A stretch of 64,000 bases of DNA from Peltaster fructicola. Lineage: Eukaryota; Ascomycota; Dothideomycetes. Below the pieces are notes generated by a model, which was given only the letters and a program-made list of their open reading frames with translations, was not told where the DNA came from and did no database searches. This document shows positions 44,468-56,990 of this stretch, in pieces (the first letter of the stretch is position 1; each line of letters starts with the position of its first letter). The stretch lies in contig CP051139.1 in assembly GCA_001592805.2 (NCBI GenBank), positions 1,736,001-1,800,000 on the forward strand, read 5' to 3'. A program made the translations under genes and the position numbers.

Positions 44468-45678
44468 ATGCATCACGATCCACGGCACAGCGACGACACC
44501 GCAGGCTATGCCTTGCTTCCTATTCCCAACCTGTCACATTTCTGTTCCACTACCACAGAAACTCTATTTCCAATCCACTCGGGACCAGAACTTGTCAGAA
44601 AAGCTCCCCACTCAGCACACAGCAGCAAAATGCCCCTCAGGCGACCAGGCAGACGGGTCGATAGCTCCTACATTTCTCAGCAGCAAGATTCCCTGCTCGT
44701 TGCTGGAGCTTAGGCTCTCGATTGGGCCCCCTAGTCTGGCATATGGTCACACACAACCACACATTCTCGCCCGTCAACTCCTTCTCTCTTTGCAAGGGCC
44801 CGCGGTCTTGGAGTACAATCAACCGTGCAAACACCCTCTCTCACTACTCTGCTGCCCTATACCCAGCCCTCGTGTGCGCACAATGTCATTGTCCTGATAA
44901 GCTGATTTGTTTCTCTTTTGCCTGTACAGAATAATCCAAATGCAACATTGCACGGCCTTCCACTACCACCACCGCCGCCGTTGCCATCACAGCAGCAACA
45001 GCAACAACCACAGCTTCAACAACAACATCAGCAGCAGCAACATGGTGCAAGGATAAACTACCATCAACAACAACAGCAGCATCGACAGCAATATCCGCAA
45101 TCTCAGCAGCCTCAGTACCCTGTCACTTCGCCTCAGCAACCACAAAACGTCTCTTCTACTTCACAAAGCCAATTTGTTCCCTCACATCCTGCTTCTCATA
45201 ATCTGGTCCAGCATCCGTCGCCTTATGCTGCACAGCCACCGACTCTGCTGCATCATCCCTCCGACCCTGGCTTCTTCAACGCTCATCCTAGTCCATACAG
45301 TACCAATAGTGCAGCGGGCAGCTACACATCGTCAGGTAAGCAACCATCGACGTGTGTACCCTTCTAGGACACACATTGATCATTACACAGATGCAAACGA
45401 CGCCATGGCACAAGCAACTATGAGTCGACAGGCATACCCTCCCATCACAAGTCTACAGACTCCACAGTCACAATCGCCTGCCTCGATGCACTCACCACAT
45501 CACGATGCATCTGGCAGAGGCCTTCCACAGTTATCCTCCTATGGGGCAGCCAATGTACTATCCTCAATCTTATCAGAACTATCAACCAACGACATATGCT
45601 CAGCAAGCGTCTACACCTTCTCACGCATACCCACCAGTGTCGTCTGCGCCGGGCCTGATGATGCAGCACCATCAGCAA

Positions 45679-45712
<34 letters not shown>

Positions 45713-47644
45713 CACAACATCACTCCTACGGACCGCAGTCGCATACGCCAACTCATTCCCAGTCGAGTATCATAGACTCGAAAGCTGCGCAATCTTCTGT
45801 ACAACCTCGAAACAACTCTGTTATCGCTCCGCCTCCACCGCCTGCGCAGGCTCAGTCACATCAGCCACCACAGCAAACGACACCACAAACCCCGTCTGGA
45901 CCAACGATGCATAATATGACTCTAGCGTCCTCGACAGTGCCCAATCCTGCTGCAGCACCCGGCCCGATCCCAGCAACAACACCGTTGGTAGTCCGACAGG
46001 ATCACAACGGCACACAATGGATCCTGTTCGAGTACTCTCGAGATCGTGTCAAGATGGACTATACCATCCGATGCGATGTCGAGAACGTCAAGGTCGACGA
46101 GCTCTCACAGGAGTTCAAGTCAGCGAACTGTGTCTATCCTCGTGCTTGTGGCGGCAAGGAGACATACAAAGGTAACAGGCTTGTGTACGAGTCTGAATGC
46201 AATTCCGTTGGCTGGGCATTAGCTCAGCTGAATCCTTGCCTGCGCGAGAAGCGTGGCCTCATTCAGCGTGCAGTGGACAGCTGGCGAAATAGCAACAGGG
46301 ACGTTCGTCTAAGAAGTCGAAGAGTTCGCAGGCAGGCGAAGATCAGCTCCCGCAAGTCTCAACCAGGTTCCGGAGCGTCTGCAACACCAGCCCCAGGACC
46401 AGCATCGATGACGATGCAAGCGCCTTCACAACTGCCGCCTAGCAGAGCTGGCTCAATGGCACATCCTCAGCTGCACCACCACGGCGACGCACATGATGGC
46501 CGTGGTCCAGACGTCAGTGGTATGTTTCATCCGATGTGATGCATCATAGTCTGCCTTTTGTCACACCTCCGCATTGATTTGGGCGTTTTTGTAATCGTCT
46601 TTGAAGAGAAAAATGATGGGAATGAGGGATCATGATGCATACACGATATTCTTTTCACACCTGTACTATAGATCAAATCACGAAGCGACTTCTCAACTGC
46701 ACAGCTATTCCTTGCCTTGTCTTTCTTCCCTGTTTACGTTATTGGTCGTGCAGATCTGACTCGTTTCGCAGAGAGTCAATACCGGAGCGTAAGCACCTCT
46801 CAGCAGCACATGCCGGCAAGTGGTCTGCCAACGCCAACCAGCATTCGTTACACCCAATCCTTCTATCCTCAGTACCCACAGCAACCTGGTATCGGACCTT
46901 CGACGATGCCATCTATTCATGATGGTATGAGCTCCATGGGTCATCACCAATCCACGACACTCGCAACCCCGATCACAGCTTCCATCAAGGACGAGGATGA
47001 GGACAGTAAGCGCACGCTTTTTGGAGATGTCCCAGAGGCCAAGCGTCGCAAGTTCATCCTGGTCGACGACAATCAGAGAGGGACAAGAGTAAGGGTCAGG
47101 GTCATGCTTGATCAGGTCAAGATGGACGACATGCCCGATGCCCATCTTAGGATCAATGCTGTCTACCCTCGATCATACTTCCCACGACAGATGCATTCTC
47201 CAACTGGTTCTCCAAGATCTAGAGGTATCTGGGATGACGATGAGGAAACAGTCGAAGATAGTCGAAGAGGCAAGACACTCGTCCCTGTGCGAAGCGCCGA
47301 TGGCGATGACAAGCTGCCAGTGCCACGAATGACACGAGCTCGTCGAAGCAATGAGGTTGCCATCAATGAATTGGGCTATCGGATGAGCTGGGGTCAAGCA
47401 AGAACATTCAACGGTCGAACACTGTTCTTACAACGATCTCGTACGTGTTGACAGGTCATTGTTCCAGCACCAACGCTAACAGTTCTCAGTTGACGCTTAT
47501 CGAGGCAAAATCCGACATACGATGACCAGCTCAGGTCAAGAGGCCGATAACATTGCGCCTCATTTCGAGCTGCGACCAGGAAAGCGCAGATTCCTGGATC
47601 GAGGTAAACGATGCCCGCCAGGATTCCCACGCCTCTCAGCATGA
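44468..47644 (+). CDS. Q/P-rich DUF8032-like protein, putative transcriptional regulator
   Basis: Multi-exon gene. Later exons are well supported: 44930-45335 approx, from 45392 on, up to 46519, then 46754-47440 and 47490-47644. The last two introns are 234 nt and 49 nt. The first exon (from ATG 44468, MHHDPRHSDDTAGYALLPIP) and its donor near 44657 or 44699 are tentative. The reading frame also changes between 45467 and 45531. The N-terminal half is Gln/Pro/His-rich with a CAG-encoded polyQ tract. The folded part is GTQWILFEYSRDRVKMDYTI through SVGWALAQLNPCLREKRGLI and a basic RLRSRRVRRQAK stretch; I recall this as the fungal DUF8032 domain. A second segment, KFILVDDNQRGTRVRVRVML, follows after the 234-nt intron. 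Nuclear regulation is inferred from composition only. Confidence 0.8.
45671..45711 (+). repeat. CAG/CAA repeat coding polyglutamine
   Basis: A run of CAG with a few CAA codons encoding about 14 glutamines after MMQHH, inside the DUF8032-like gene. The CAG purity suggests length variation between strains. Confidence 0.85.
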
Positions 47645-48041
47645 TGTTTCGATGTGAAAACAACCATGGAGCTTAATGCAGGGCATGAATTGGAAAAGAG
47701 GAGAACTTGGTGCTCAGTCGTCCCATGCAGGTCAGTCCAGTCTCCGGAAGTAGTGGGCGGTTGATATGATGTGAGATCACGATGATATGTGGTATAAGAG
47801 AAAGTTATGGTATGTACGATATGATAGAGGAATGGAATAATGGAAAGGATCAACGTCCTCTTGGCTTCTGTCGTTGACGTCTCTATCCCTGCCCGGTATG
47901 GGCTCTCAGGACAACGCGAAGAGATCACCTCCGTCAAAGTCAAGGCAAACAACATGATATGCAGCAATTTCAGCTCCGCTGAAAGCATGATCGTAGAAGT
48001 GTCCTGACAGGCCCAAGTCAAGTCGTCCAATCGATCGCTGC
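47645..48041. other. Convergent intergenic region
   Basis: About 400 bp between the stops of the DUF8032-like and F-box-like genes; no gene seen. Confidence 0.4.
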
Positions 48042-48707
48042 TTACTCTTTAACAGAACTGCATTTGATATTGCCCTCGAAGTGCCAATCTCGATCGCTAC
48101 TGATATAGCTCCTGTGCCACCGTGCCTGCGTCTTCGTAGCCTCTTCAACGAAGTCGCCCATGGTGATACCCTGCTCACGCACCATGGCCGGATGGATTGA
48201 CCTTTGCCATCTTCTTACAAGATGTAATGACGTGCAAGGCGGTTGGCTGAGATACATCCTCTTCCAGCTTGCCTCAGGATGATGGACGGCGGGACTGCAG
48301 GACGGTACCGCGTCTGCTGGAAACGATATGCAAACATCCCATGACCATTGCTCAGAGCCTCGACGCTTGGGCTCAGTCGGATCATCCTCGACGGCATCTG
48401 TATTCGCACTGGTAATCACGAGAGTAACTGTTGGATAGCAGCCTGGGAACGCTCTAAGAAGCAATCGGTTGTTCTCTGGTTTGCGACCAGGGCGGTTACA
48501 AGCTGCATATGCGTCGAAGATGTTGCCTTCCAGCTCCCAATTCGGCAGGAAGAAGAGCGCCTTCTGCAATTTTGGGCTGTGCAGAACAGTGCTGCGAAAA
48601 ACGGGACTGACTCGTTGACATAGCAGCAAATCCTTCTGTGATAGGTGTAGAAGTACGATCTCGAGAAGCTCTGGCAAGGCGAAGACCTGTTCAGCAGCTG
48701 ACGCCAT
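48042..48707 (-). CDS. F-box-like protein, function unknown
   Basis: Single exon, 221 aa from ATG 48707 (an upstream in-frame ATG at 48761 is possible). The N-terminus EQVFALPELLEIVLLHLSQK, then DLLLCQRVSPVFRSTVLHSP (residues about 5-45), is an F-box-type helix set as found in many ascomycete proteins. The C-terminal half has the block SWKRMYLSQPPCTSLHLVRR, which recurs in a fungal-specific family of F-box-like proteins near its middle. A Skp1-Cullin-F-box adaptor role is possible but not shown. It is tandem with the Rho-GEF gene on the minus strand. Confidence 0.78.
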   Translation of the reverse strand: MASAAEQVFALPELLEIVLLHLSQKDLLLCQRVSPVFRSTVLHSPKLQKALFFLPNWELEGNIFDAYAACNRPGRKPENNRLLLRAFPGCYPTVTLVITSANTDAVEDDPTEPKRRGSEQWSWDVCISFPADAVPSCSPAVHHPEASWKRMYLSQPPCTSLHLVRRWQRSIHPAMVREQGITMGDFVEEATKTQARWHRSYISSDRDWHFEGNIKCSSVKE

Positions 48708-49105
48708 GGCAGATGTAGATATCCTTGAGATAGTCGGCGAACGAGTAACTCTCGAGAGCATCGAGGTGAGCACGTAGGAAGAACACTTCACCGAAGAAGC
48801 AATGCCCTACTCATCATCTCTCGCTTGTGCATTGGAATGACACAAAGTGCTGTGTGGTCCCAAAGGACTGCCTACCGCATGCAGGTTGTAGGAGGCATGT
48901 GATGTGGATGGGCGAATCGTGTGCATGGTGACGTGTGACCGCGCGGATCGGTGATGCTTGTGTCTTCAATGTTCATTCCACAACAACTATATGATGAGCG
49001 ATTATCAACGCTCGACGTCTCTCCATCCAAGAGTCGTAGTGTACATCATCTCTGCGTCAAAGTAGGCAGGCTAACACAACATCCACCAGCGCCATTGTTC
49101 GTCTA
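48708..49105. other. Intergenic region F-box-like gene / Rho-GEF
   Basis: About 400 bp between two minus-strand genes; presumed promoter and 3' flank. No element recognised. Confidence 0.4.
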
Positions 49106-52100
49106 TCATTCCTTCATACCCTCATTCAACAGCAGCTCCACGACAATCTGTGTCTTGTCCATCTCTGGATGCTGCATGACAAACTTGACCGTCCGTTGTG
49201 GTGCAGGATTGTTCACAGCACTGCTTGGTGTGCTGTTCCCTGCTGTCCAGCAGCCTCCGTCGTCGAGACATTTGATCTCCTTGCCCGAAATAATCTGCTT
49301 CAGCCGTCCGTTCTGAGCATTTCTGATCTCAACAAAGTCGTTATCGAACAGAATGATGTATGCGCCATACATAGCGACAGCCTGTGCGGTGCCGACAAAC
49401 TCCATGATGACTGATCGCGACACGTCACCGTGCTTGTTAATGTAGACTGCGCAATTGACGTAACACAGCAGAAACTCTTGATCGCTGATGCGTAGCATAC
49501 ACAAGGCTCGCTGGTCCTTGAGGTGGCGCGCGATGTTCTGTACATGCTCCGGTAGCAGGTCTGGCACAGAGACTGACTGTTTGCGGTCCAGAGTCAGCAC
49601 CTCGAAGCCTCGCGCAGTGCTCACCGCCAGGCTAGAGTGGAAGAGGTTGATGCCTGAGCACTCTGTAGGGATATAGAACTCGTCGTACTCCCGGAACGAT
49701 TCTGTGTTGCCTCGTTTGAATATTCCGCGTTTCTTCTCACTCGACTTCTGGTAGATCGGCTCAAGCACCTTGAACGTGGATGACATGTTGTCTCGTTTCT
49801 TGTAGAAAAGTAGGGTACGGTCCTTCATTCTGCCGGTTGCAAAGAAGCCAACATCCTTGTGACCTGAAAGCTTTTGGGGAGCCTTTCGTGCAGAATCGTT
49901 CGAGACTGATGGCCCGTTGGCATCGTTCGGGCAGACTATATCGAGGTTGTAGGCGATCAGCTGCTTCTCGGCGATCATCAAGAAGAGATTAAACTCTTCG
50001 AGCACAGCAATCTGTGTTACTCGTGATATCGTGATGGCCTGTAAGCTATTAGCGGTGTTGGTATACCCTCACGAGTCAACATACCCTCGTCCAGCCTCGG
50101 GGATTGTCCAGCTCGCTGACAAAGACACCATAGTCTGTGCCGATAGCCGTCATCTGCTTGCCAGGGTAGGGTGTCGTGAAGCTTGTAGCACAGTTCACTC
50201 GCGCTCTGCACACAGGTGCCGGCCGACCAGTCTCCTTGAAGCGGTGTGCGACTTCCTTTAGTGCACGATCCACAGGCGTGCCCTGTATCAGCACGCTCTT
50301 ACTCATGCCAAGGAAGGCAGGTTCATAGACGAACGCAGAATCAGCGATGACTCTAAGTCTGAATGGTTCAGCAGACTGTGCAAACAGTGCTGCTGCATGC
50401 TTCGTCTTGGCTTCGATGATCTTGGTACACCAGTCTCTTCGAGATTGCTCGGAGTATGCAAACAACGTGTATGTTTCACGACCGAGATGCTTGATCTTGA
50501 ATGGGTACAAGATTCGGTCGCTGTCTTTGTTGCCCTCCAGCGAAGTGACTGTGTGCAGAGAGTTGGAAGAGACGCCAGTATTCATATGTTGTAAAGTTGG
50601 CATTGACTGACTCGACGTTGTTTTATTCAATTGAGCCGGCTCATTCGGTCGTGCTGTCACAGCTGTGACAGTAGTGATGCCCTTGACATACGAAGACTTT
50701 TGCACAGGCATATCGCTTGTGCTCTCGATCGCAAGCAGATCCATAGGAATGGGTAACCGTGAGACATCGTACTTGTCAAGCCGTCCGCCTTGGTCGGCCC
50801 GCTGTGTGACTGTCTTCGCGAGCACCAGGTAGTGATCGAAGAGAATTGCATGACTGTCAAGCCAGGTGAACCTGTTACCTCCCATTCTCTGCAGATCGCC
50901 ACGAAAGATGAGCTCACGGCCGAGGTGGTTGAGATTCAGCTCCACTGCCGATTGCATGCCCGGTCTGAGTACCAGCTTGGTAGTCAGATCAGCTAGATCA
51001 ACCTTGCGCTGCATTTCTGCCACACGGGTATCACACTCCAACGTGACGGCTCTGACCTCTTCGTATGCAATTTGCAGGTTGGTCTTCTCCTCGCTGTCTG
51101 TCTTCATGTTCTTAAGCACAGTGTTGAGAAGAAGGGTGTATCGCTGCAGCCGAGTGATTGGCGCTTTAAGGTAGGTATCCCAACCAAGACGATGACCTCT
51201 TATGTCCTCACGAGCTCGATCGAGGAACTGGCCAAACTGTATGTTCCTCTCCACTTCTTGCCGGACAGTGAAAGTTGCACCAGGAAATGCACCGGCGTAG
51301 TCGATGTAAGCTGCTTTGGCCTTTCGTATCCACTGGCGGAATATGTCGCTAAACCCGACGATCCAAGGGCCCTGCTCTTGTTGTCTATACTTTAGCTGTG
51401 GCAGAAGGTGATCCTCATTTGCTTGCTTCACTGCGTCAACACGACCGAATACATCCTTGATGAAATTGTCTTTGCGCTTTGGTGTGATGATAGAAGGGTC
51501 GGCAGTGTCGAGAGGATCCCTGTAAACCGTTCGTAGAACATTCAGCTGCGACATATAGTCGTCTTCTGTCATGACGATCTCGTGAAGCACATTCTGTCGT
51601 TCGATCTCTTTCTTGTCTTTAGTGGCTAGATCATCCTTACTGAGCTTGTAGAATTCGACCCAAGTCTCAGTCGAGCGTGGCGCCTGTGCCGATAAGTTGA
51701 CCTTCTTCAACGTACGCTGACAATAATGCGAGTAGCATCGACCGGGGACAATGTGGTCGTGCAGTGTTGGTGAATAACAGCCCGTACCTGTGAGCTGGAA
51801 GATGACACCTGACATGGCGACAGGCATAATCTTAACCCACTCTTCAGTAGTCTGCAGAGCACCCGCAGTATACATCTCCTGGATAACTCGCGCACTTAGT
51901 GCTTCAGCATCGGCGATGTTCATGGTCGGCACTTTGTTCGTGAACAGATTGACGAGTGCTTCGATGATGGCAGCCTCCTTGAGCTCAGTGGTCTGCTCAG
52001 GCATGGTCACCTGCATCAACCACTTCACCACCGCACTCAATGCCCACGGCTCTTCACACTTGTTGAAGTCTGGGGCTCCGAGCTTCGATGGGATGAAACG

Positions 52101-54182
52101 CTTTGCTGCAAGCGAGGGCAGATCCAACGCAACAGCGCTCGCACTAGCTGGAGTCATGTCGAACGTCGAGGAGTAGCCAGACGTGCGATTGCCCGCCTTC
52201 TTGCGCTCCTCGGCGTCTGTCTTGGAGCGTGATGGCGCCGTGACCTGCGGAGTATTGCTATGGCTTGTGAGTGATGTCGATCTTGGCACATGGGTACCAT
52301 AAGCATCAACCACGTATCCATCAGGCGCATATGGTGGTGGAGCCCGAGTATCCGCCTGTGCATTATTGACCCAGCCATCTGGAAACGGTGGAGGTGGAGG
52401 AAGAGGTCTATATGTGCTTGTAGACGGGAAGAAGATGTCCAGCGGCTCGTCTGGGAAGTGCTCTTCGGCTTGCTGTCCATTGAATATGTCTTCGTCACCC
52501 TCGTCGAAGCTCGGTCGTCGACCATCCGGCCTGGGCTCGTAGTTGCCACCAGTACCTCCAGCATCAACGCGCGCAGGAAGATTGAACGGAGAGAATGATT
52601 GTAGTGAGCCAGGCGTGTATATCTGCTCTCCACGGCTTGATTGTGAAGGATGTGATCTTCGTACAGAGCTGTTCTGACTCATGCCGCCCATAGCATATCC
52701 ATCGTGCGTGGCGACATGCTGGTTAGGATCAGCAACACGGGTGAGTGGCATATCGATGCCTCCTCCATATGAAGTCATGTCAACCGGAATGCCTTGGTAA
52801 TCATCACTATCACTCGGATGATCTGGTGGTGGAGGAGATAAGGGATGCGAGGTTCGATGTGAGTTGCGCTGCGAGCCATGTGTGCTGAGCCGGGTGTGAC
52901 CACTACTGCGCCGTCTGGCCTCTTCTGCTCTTTCTCGCTCGTCATCTTCTCGCATAGCCTTCAACCCAGCGGCGGCCTCTGCGTCACTATCATCGGTATC
53001 ATTTGCACCAGCAGCAGTGGCCAACGGAGAGCGCTGACCGTTTGACATACCTGTGCTATGCCGTGGCGATGTTGCACTATATGTTGATTGCGACATCGTC
53101 CGGCCGTGCGCAGTAGAGATGGGTGTCCATGTATCACTTCGTCCTGCATTTCTGACTGCATCCTCGACCTGATTGAATAGCTCCTCTTGCGTCAATGCTT
53201 CCGCCTCCTCTCGTGACAGTGTGCTTCGTCTACCGAAATAGCTGCCTTCGCCTTCAGCTTCCGGAGGACCTGGAAGTGGGCGTGCTTGTGGATGTCTGTT
53301 CGAGGATGTGCGTATCGGGAGTTGTGAATGTGCTGGAGGTGTAGGACCTGGCGTGGAGATTGGTGGAGAGGGGAATGCTGACTGAGGTGTAAGAGTAGCA
53401 GTCGAGTAGATTGGTGGTGAAGGGCGCCAGGATTCCTCTATGTGACCAGGCACAGGAGGAGAAACACTCTGTGAGAAGGGCGATCTATAGGGAGGATCTG
53501 GCTGCGCTGGTGGAGGATATACGTACCCGTGTGTTGGAGGTATAGGGCTGACTGTCGGTGGTGGGCTCATCGAAGAGCTCTGCAGGGGCGGCGTATAGTA
53601 AGTCTGCGCTGGGCTGAAGCTGCCGTGAGTCTGCATCTGCGCAGAGCTAAAGCTGCCATGAGTCTGTGGCTGCGCTGGACTAAAGCTGCCATGAGTCTGA
53701 GCTTGCTGAGGTGACTGGCTATATTGGTAGCCATAAGGGTCGTCCAGTGGACCACTTGTCGCTTGCGCTGTGGCCTCAGAATATTGATTCGAGTTGTAGT
53801 GAGTAGGATACGGCGCGGGCGAAGTGTTGGCATATGCCTGTGGGTTATAAGATGGTATCTGGCCTGTTCCCACTTGAGGCGAGTACTGCTGGGGATTGTA
53901 TGTCTGCTGCGGTGACCTGTACGGCGGGTTGGAGTAGCTGGGAGAGTATGCGCCTTGCGCAGGCGAATATCCCGATTGCGGCTGCTGCACTGGGCCGCCA
54001 TATTGATTGTACATCACTTGTCCTGGGTATGGCCGCACAGGCTGCTGTGTATACTGCTGTGCATAGCTACCATTCTGACCTTGTTGATATTGATCTTGCT
54101 GCTGTTGATGGTAGCCCTGTTGCGGTGGATGGGGTGGGACTGGTGGCGGACGGCCATATGCGTCGTCCTGTCTGTAAGACAT
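49106..54182 (-). CDS. ROM2: Rho1 guanine nucleotide exchange factor (Rom1/Rom2 type)
   Basis: Two exons, 50086-54182 and 49106-50039, with a 46-nt intron (GTATGT donor, GCTTACAG acceptor) give 1676 aa. Order of parts: a Gln/Pro/Tyr-rich disordered N-terminus with three near-identical copies of QTHGSFSPAQ (about residues 160-190); a DEP domain (about 707-827, WALSAVVKWLMQVTMPEQTT); a DH domain from about 864 (RQNVLHEIVMTEDDYMSQLN to TRLQRYTLLLNTVLKNMKTD); a PH domain (about 1094-1260, FRGDLQRMGGNRFTWLDSHA); and a CNH domain filling the C-terminus, across the intron. This is the Rho1 activator of the cell-wall integrity pathway at the growing cortex, upstream of glucan synthase and Pkc1. Orthology to ROM1 or ROM2 is not resolved. 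Confidence 0.95.
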
Positions 54183-55131
54183 GGCCAGGTCGCGGACTCG
54201 TGTAGTGCTAGGTCCAGGTTATGGTCCGAAATCAATCGGAAGAGCAGTCCCGCCAGCAGGCTGATTCGCCGTGACTACACTCCTCATGAAGTGCTCGAGA
54301 GACAGTCGCGTGTGACGAGCGAGTCGAGGAGTGATCGTGGCCAACCTCAAGCTGTCGAGATGCCAGTTATGAGTGGCATCAGAGCAAGTGGGACGTCACT
54401 GTGATGAGGCCGAGTAATAGTTGTAGTGTCGGTCATGCGCTGTTGCGAAAAGGCATGCTGGATCGTACGGTTACAGCCTCGGCGACCAATGTACAGCAAG
54501 TACTGATGCGCAAATATTGATAGGTAATATGTTGCACGGGCAAGAGTGTAGTTCACAGCCCTTCTCGTCACTCAGCTGTGCATAGTACCTCCATCGTCGG
54601 CTGTCTGGTGCAGATGAGCGTTGGCGTTCAGCCCCACATTACTGACGAATCAGCGCTGTCTCTGCTTTCCTCACTCTCGAAAAGCTTCACCATTGTACTG
54701 TCTTTCTGCTTGTGTACAGCGTCAAGCCAACACAAGAATTTACAGCATGTCGAGCATGAGTCTCCTCTGACACTTCGACTTGCTGAGCCGTAGCAACATC
54801 CTGACATACGTGATACCATTCTGGCAGACTAGCGTGATGGCTTCAAGGTGCTGCCAACGTGGCCACACCTCGCCTACAGGAAGATGCAGGAAGCAGATCT
54901 GGTCTATGTGTCTCAATCAGTCATAGCAGAGACTGGCTGGTAGGGATCACAAAGATACACGACATGGACAACATCGACGAGAGGGCACTCTCTCATTCTA
55001 TCAGTACCAGAAGCCCTATGCTGTCAAAAAGTGCTAATAGCTCCTCACGATTTCCCGGCTCAATCAGATAAGTCGCTTCCACGATTTATATCTTCAGAGA
55101 CAGGCAAGCATGATTCATTCATACATTATAT
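54183..55131. other. 950-bp intergenic region Rho-GEF / amino-acid permease
   Basis: Holds the Rho-GEF promoter and the permease 3' flank. Frames up to 74 codons outside the GEF overlap, none with recognisable features. Confidence 0.4.
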
Positions 55132-56990
55132 CTAGAAGATAGCACCAATGGTGTGCCTGTACCACCACTGAGCACGTGTAGCCGTGCCATTCTCGTAAGC
55201 CTCCTTCTCGAGCCACATCTGCTCGTCGGCATCGATAGCTGCCTTACCTGTCCACAGATCAGCCTCCTCTGGTTTGACCTGCTTCGTCTTCTTGACGAGC
55301 TTCCAGCCAACGATCATGATCAGGTACAATGGAATGCCAAGGTATCCTGTGATGAAGTTCTTGTAGTCAAAGTTGCCGTAGGCTGAGCCGTAAGTGAAGA
55401 CAGCGAAGTTCTTTGTCAGTGCAACTAGACAGCAGAATGCCAGAGCACCATAGGAACCCCACAAGCCGAAAGGTGACTTGTAGCGCAAGCTTTTGGGATC
55501 AACGCCTTGAGCATTGCGTGCCTTGACGAAGTAGATATGCGAAACCAGGATAGAGATCCAGGTGAGCAGACCGAAGATGGAGACCAGATTGACAAAGTAG
55601 CCGAAGACGACTCGAGAGGACGTGCTGGTACTCATGAAGGCCAAGCAGCAAATGGATGCCGAAAGACCAAGAGCGAAAACTGGGACACCACGCTTGTCTG
55701 TGATGGCCAGGACTGATGGAGCCTGCTTCTTGAGGGCCAGACCGTGGAGTGTACGACTAGCAATGTATAAATCTGAGTTCGCGGCACTGAAGACGAAGAT
55801 TAGAATGCAGCCGTTGATGAACGCCGGAAGAGTTGGGATGCCAGCAGCTTGGATAGCAACGACGAATGGCGACGCTGCAGCGGTACCTGATGCAGCAGAG
55901 ACAGCCTTCTTCAGATCAGCGTTGTCATATGGGAGGATCATGCCGAGGAAGAGCACGGCCAGGATGTAGAAGACCAGGATTCGCCAGAAGGTGAGCTTGA
56001 TGGCACGTGGAATGTGCTTGCGAGGGTTCTCAGCTTCACCAACAGTGATACCAACAAGCTCGGTGCCAAGGAAGGCAAAGACAGCATTTACCATGCATGC
56101 CCACACTCCAAGGAAGCGTCCTGCGGAACCAGTGGTTTTGTACTCAGCAAATGCTCCCGGCGTGTTCCAGTATTGAAAACCAGTAGCAGTGTGGTTTGGT
56201 CCACCACCACAGGCGAGGATGAGAGACACCAGGATGATGCCGATCATAGTGAGTACTTTTACACTCGACAGCCAGAATTCGAACTCTCCGAAGAAGCGGA
56301 CTCCAAGGTAGTTGATGACGATGATGGCGACAAGGAAGATCGCTACCCAGACACCAGGATTGACGCCTGTGAAATAGATTAGATCGTGCCGAAGTGAATG
56401 TGCTACAGGCTATACTCACGCTCTGGCGGACACCAATATGCGATCACAAGAGTTGCAGCTGTCAGCTGGTTCGGCGTGGTGATGATGTACTTGAACCTGT
56501 GTTGTGTTAACCAGCAGAATCTGTGTGTTGCGATTGTACTTACCAGTAGGTGTAACCAAGAGCAAAACCAAGGGCAGGGTCGACGAAACGAGTCGCATAG
56601 ATCGAGAAACCACCGGCAGCAGGAATCCACGTTGCCATCTCTCCGAGAGCACACATGACGACGTACACCACAAGACCGACAAGACTGTAGGCAATGAAGA
56701 CTGAACCAGGACCCGATTGTTGAAGTGCTGAACCAGTGCCAATGATCAGACCAGTACCTGCTATCATTAGCTTGGATCTCCTTCCAAATCTCGTTCTACT
56801 CACCGATAGCACCACCAATGGCTATCATACTGATCTGTCTGGCAGACAGTGCTCGATGCAAGCTGTGCTTGGCGTCCGCAGGATCGCTAAGCTGTTCGTG
56901 TGTGCCGAGTACTTCAGTGGCGACACCCACGGTGCCGTTCTTCTCAACATCTTTGCCATGCTCCGAAGAGCCAGCGTCCCAGGTAGCCAT
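55132..56990 (-). CDS. Amino-acid permease of the YAT/AAP family
   Basis: Four exons, 56804-56990, 56544-56757, 56420-56496 and 55132-56366, with introns of 46, 47 and 53 nt and consistent phases, give 570 aa. After a cytosolic N-terminus of about 50 residues, the first helix carries SMIAIGGAIGTGLIIGTGSA, the diagnostic motif. Other blocks are GEMATWIPAAGGFSIYATRF, FVDPALGFALGYTYWFKYII, TELVGITVGEAENPRKHIPR and IFVFSAANSDLYIASRTLHG. About twelve membrane helices are expected. It would be a proton-coupled plasma-membrane importer of amino acids with broad or unknown specificity (Gap1/Dip5/Agp-like). The C-terminal tail has WTGKAAIDADEQMW, as in yeast relatives. Confidence 0.95.

Noticed and set aside
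52154-52633. 159-codon minus-strand frame
   Set aside because: Out-of-frame shadow of the low-complexity N-terminal part of the Rho-GEF.
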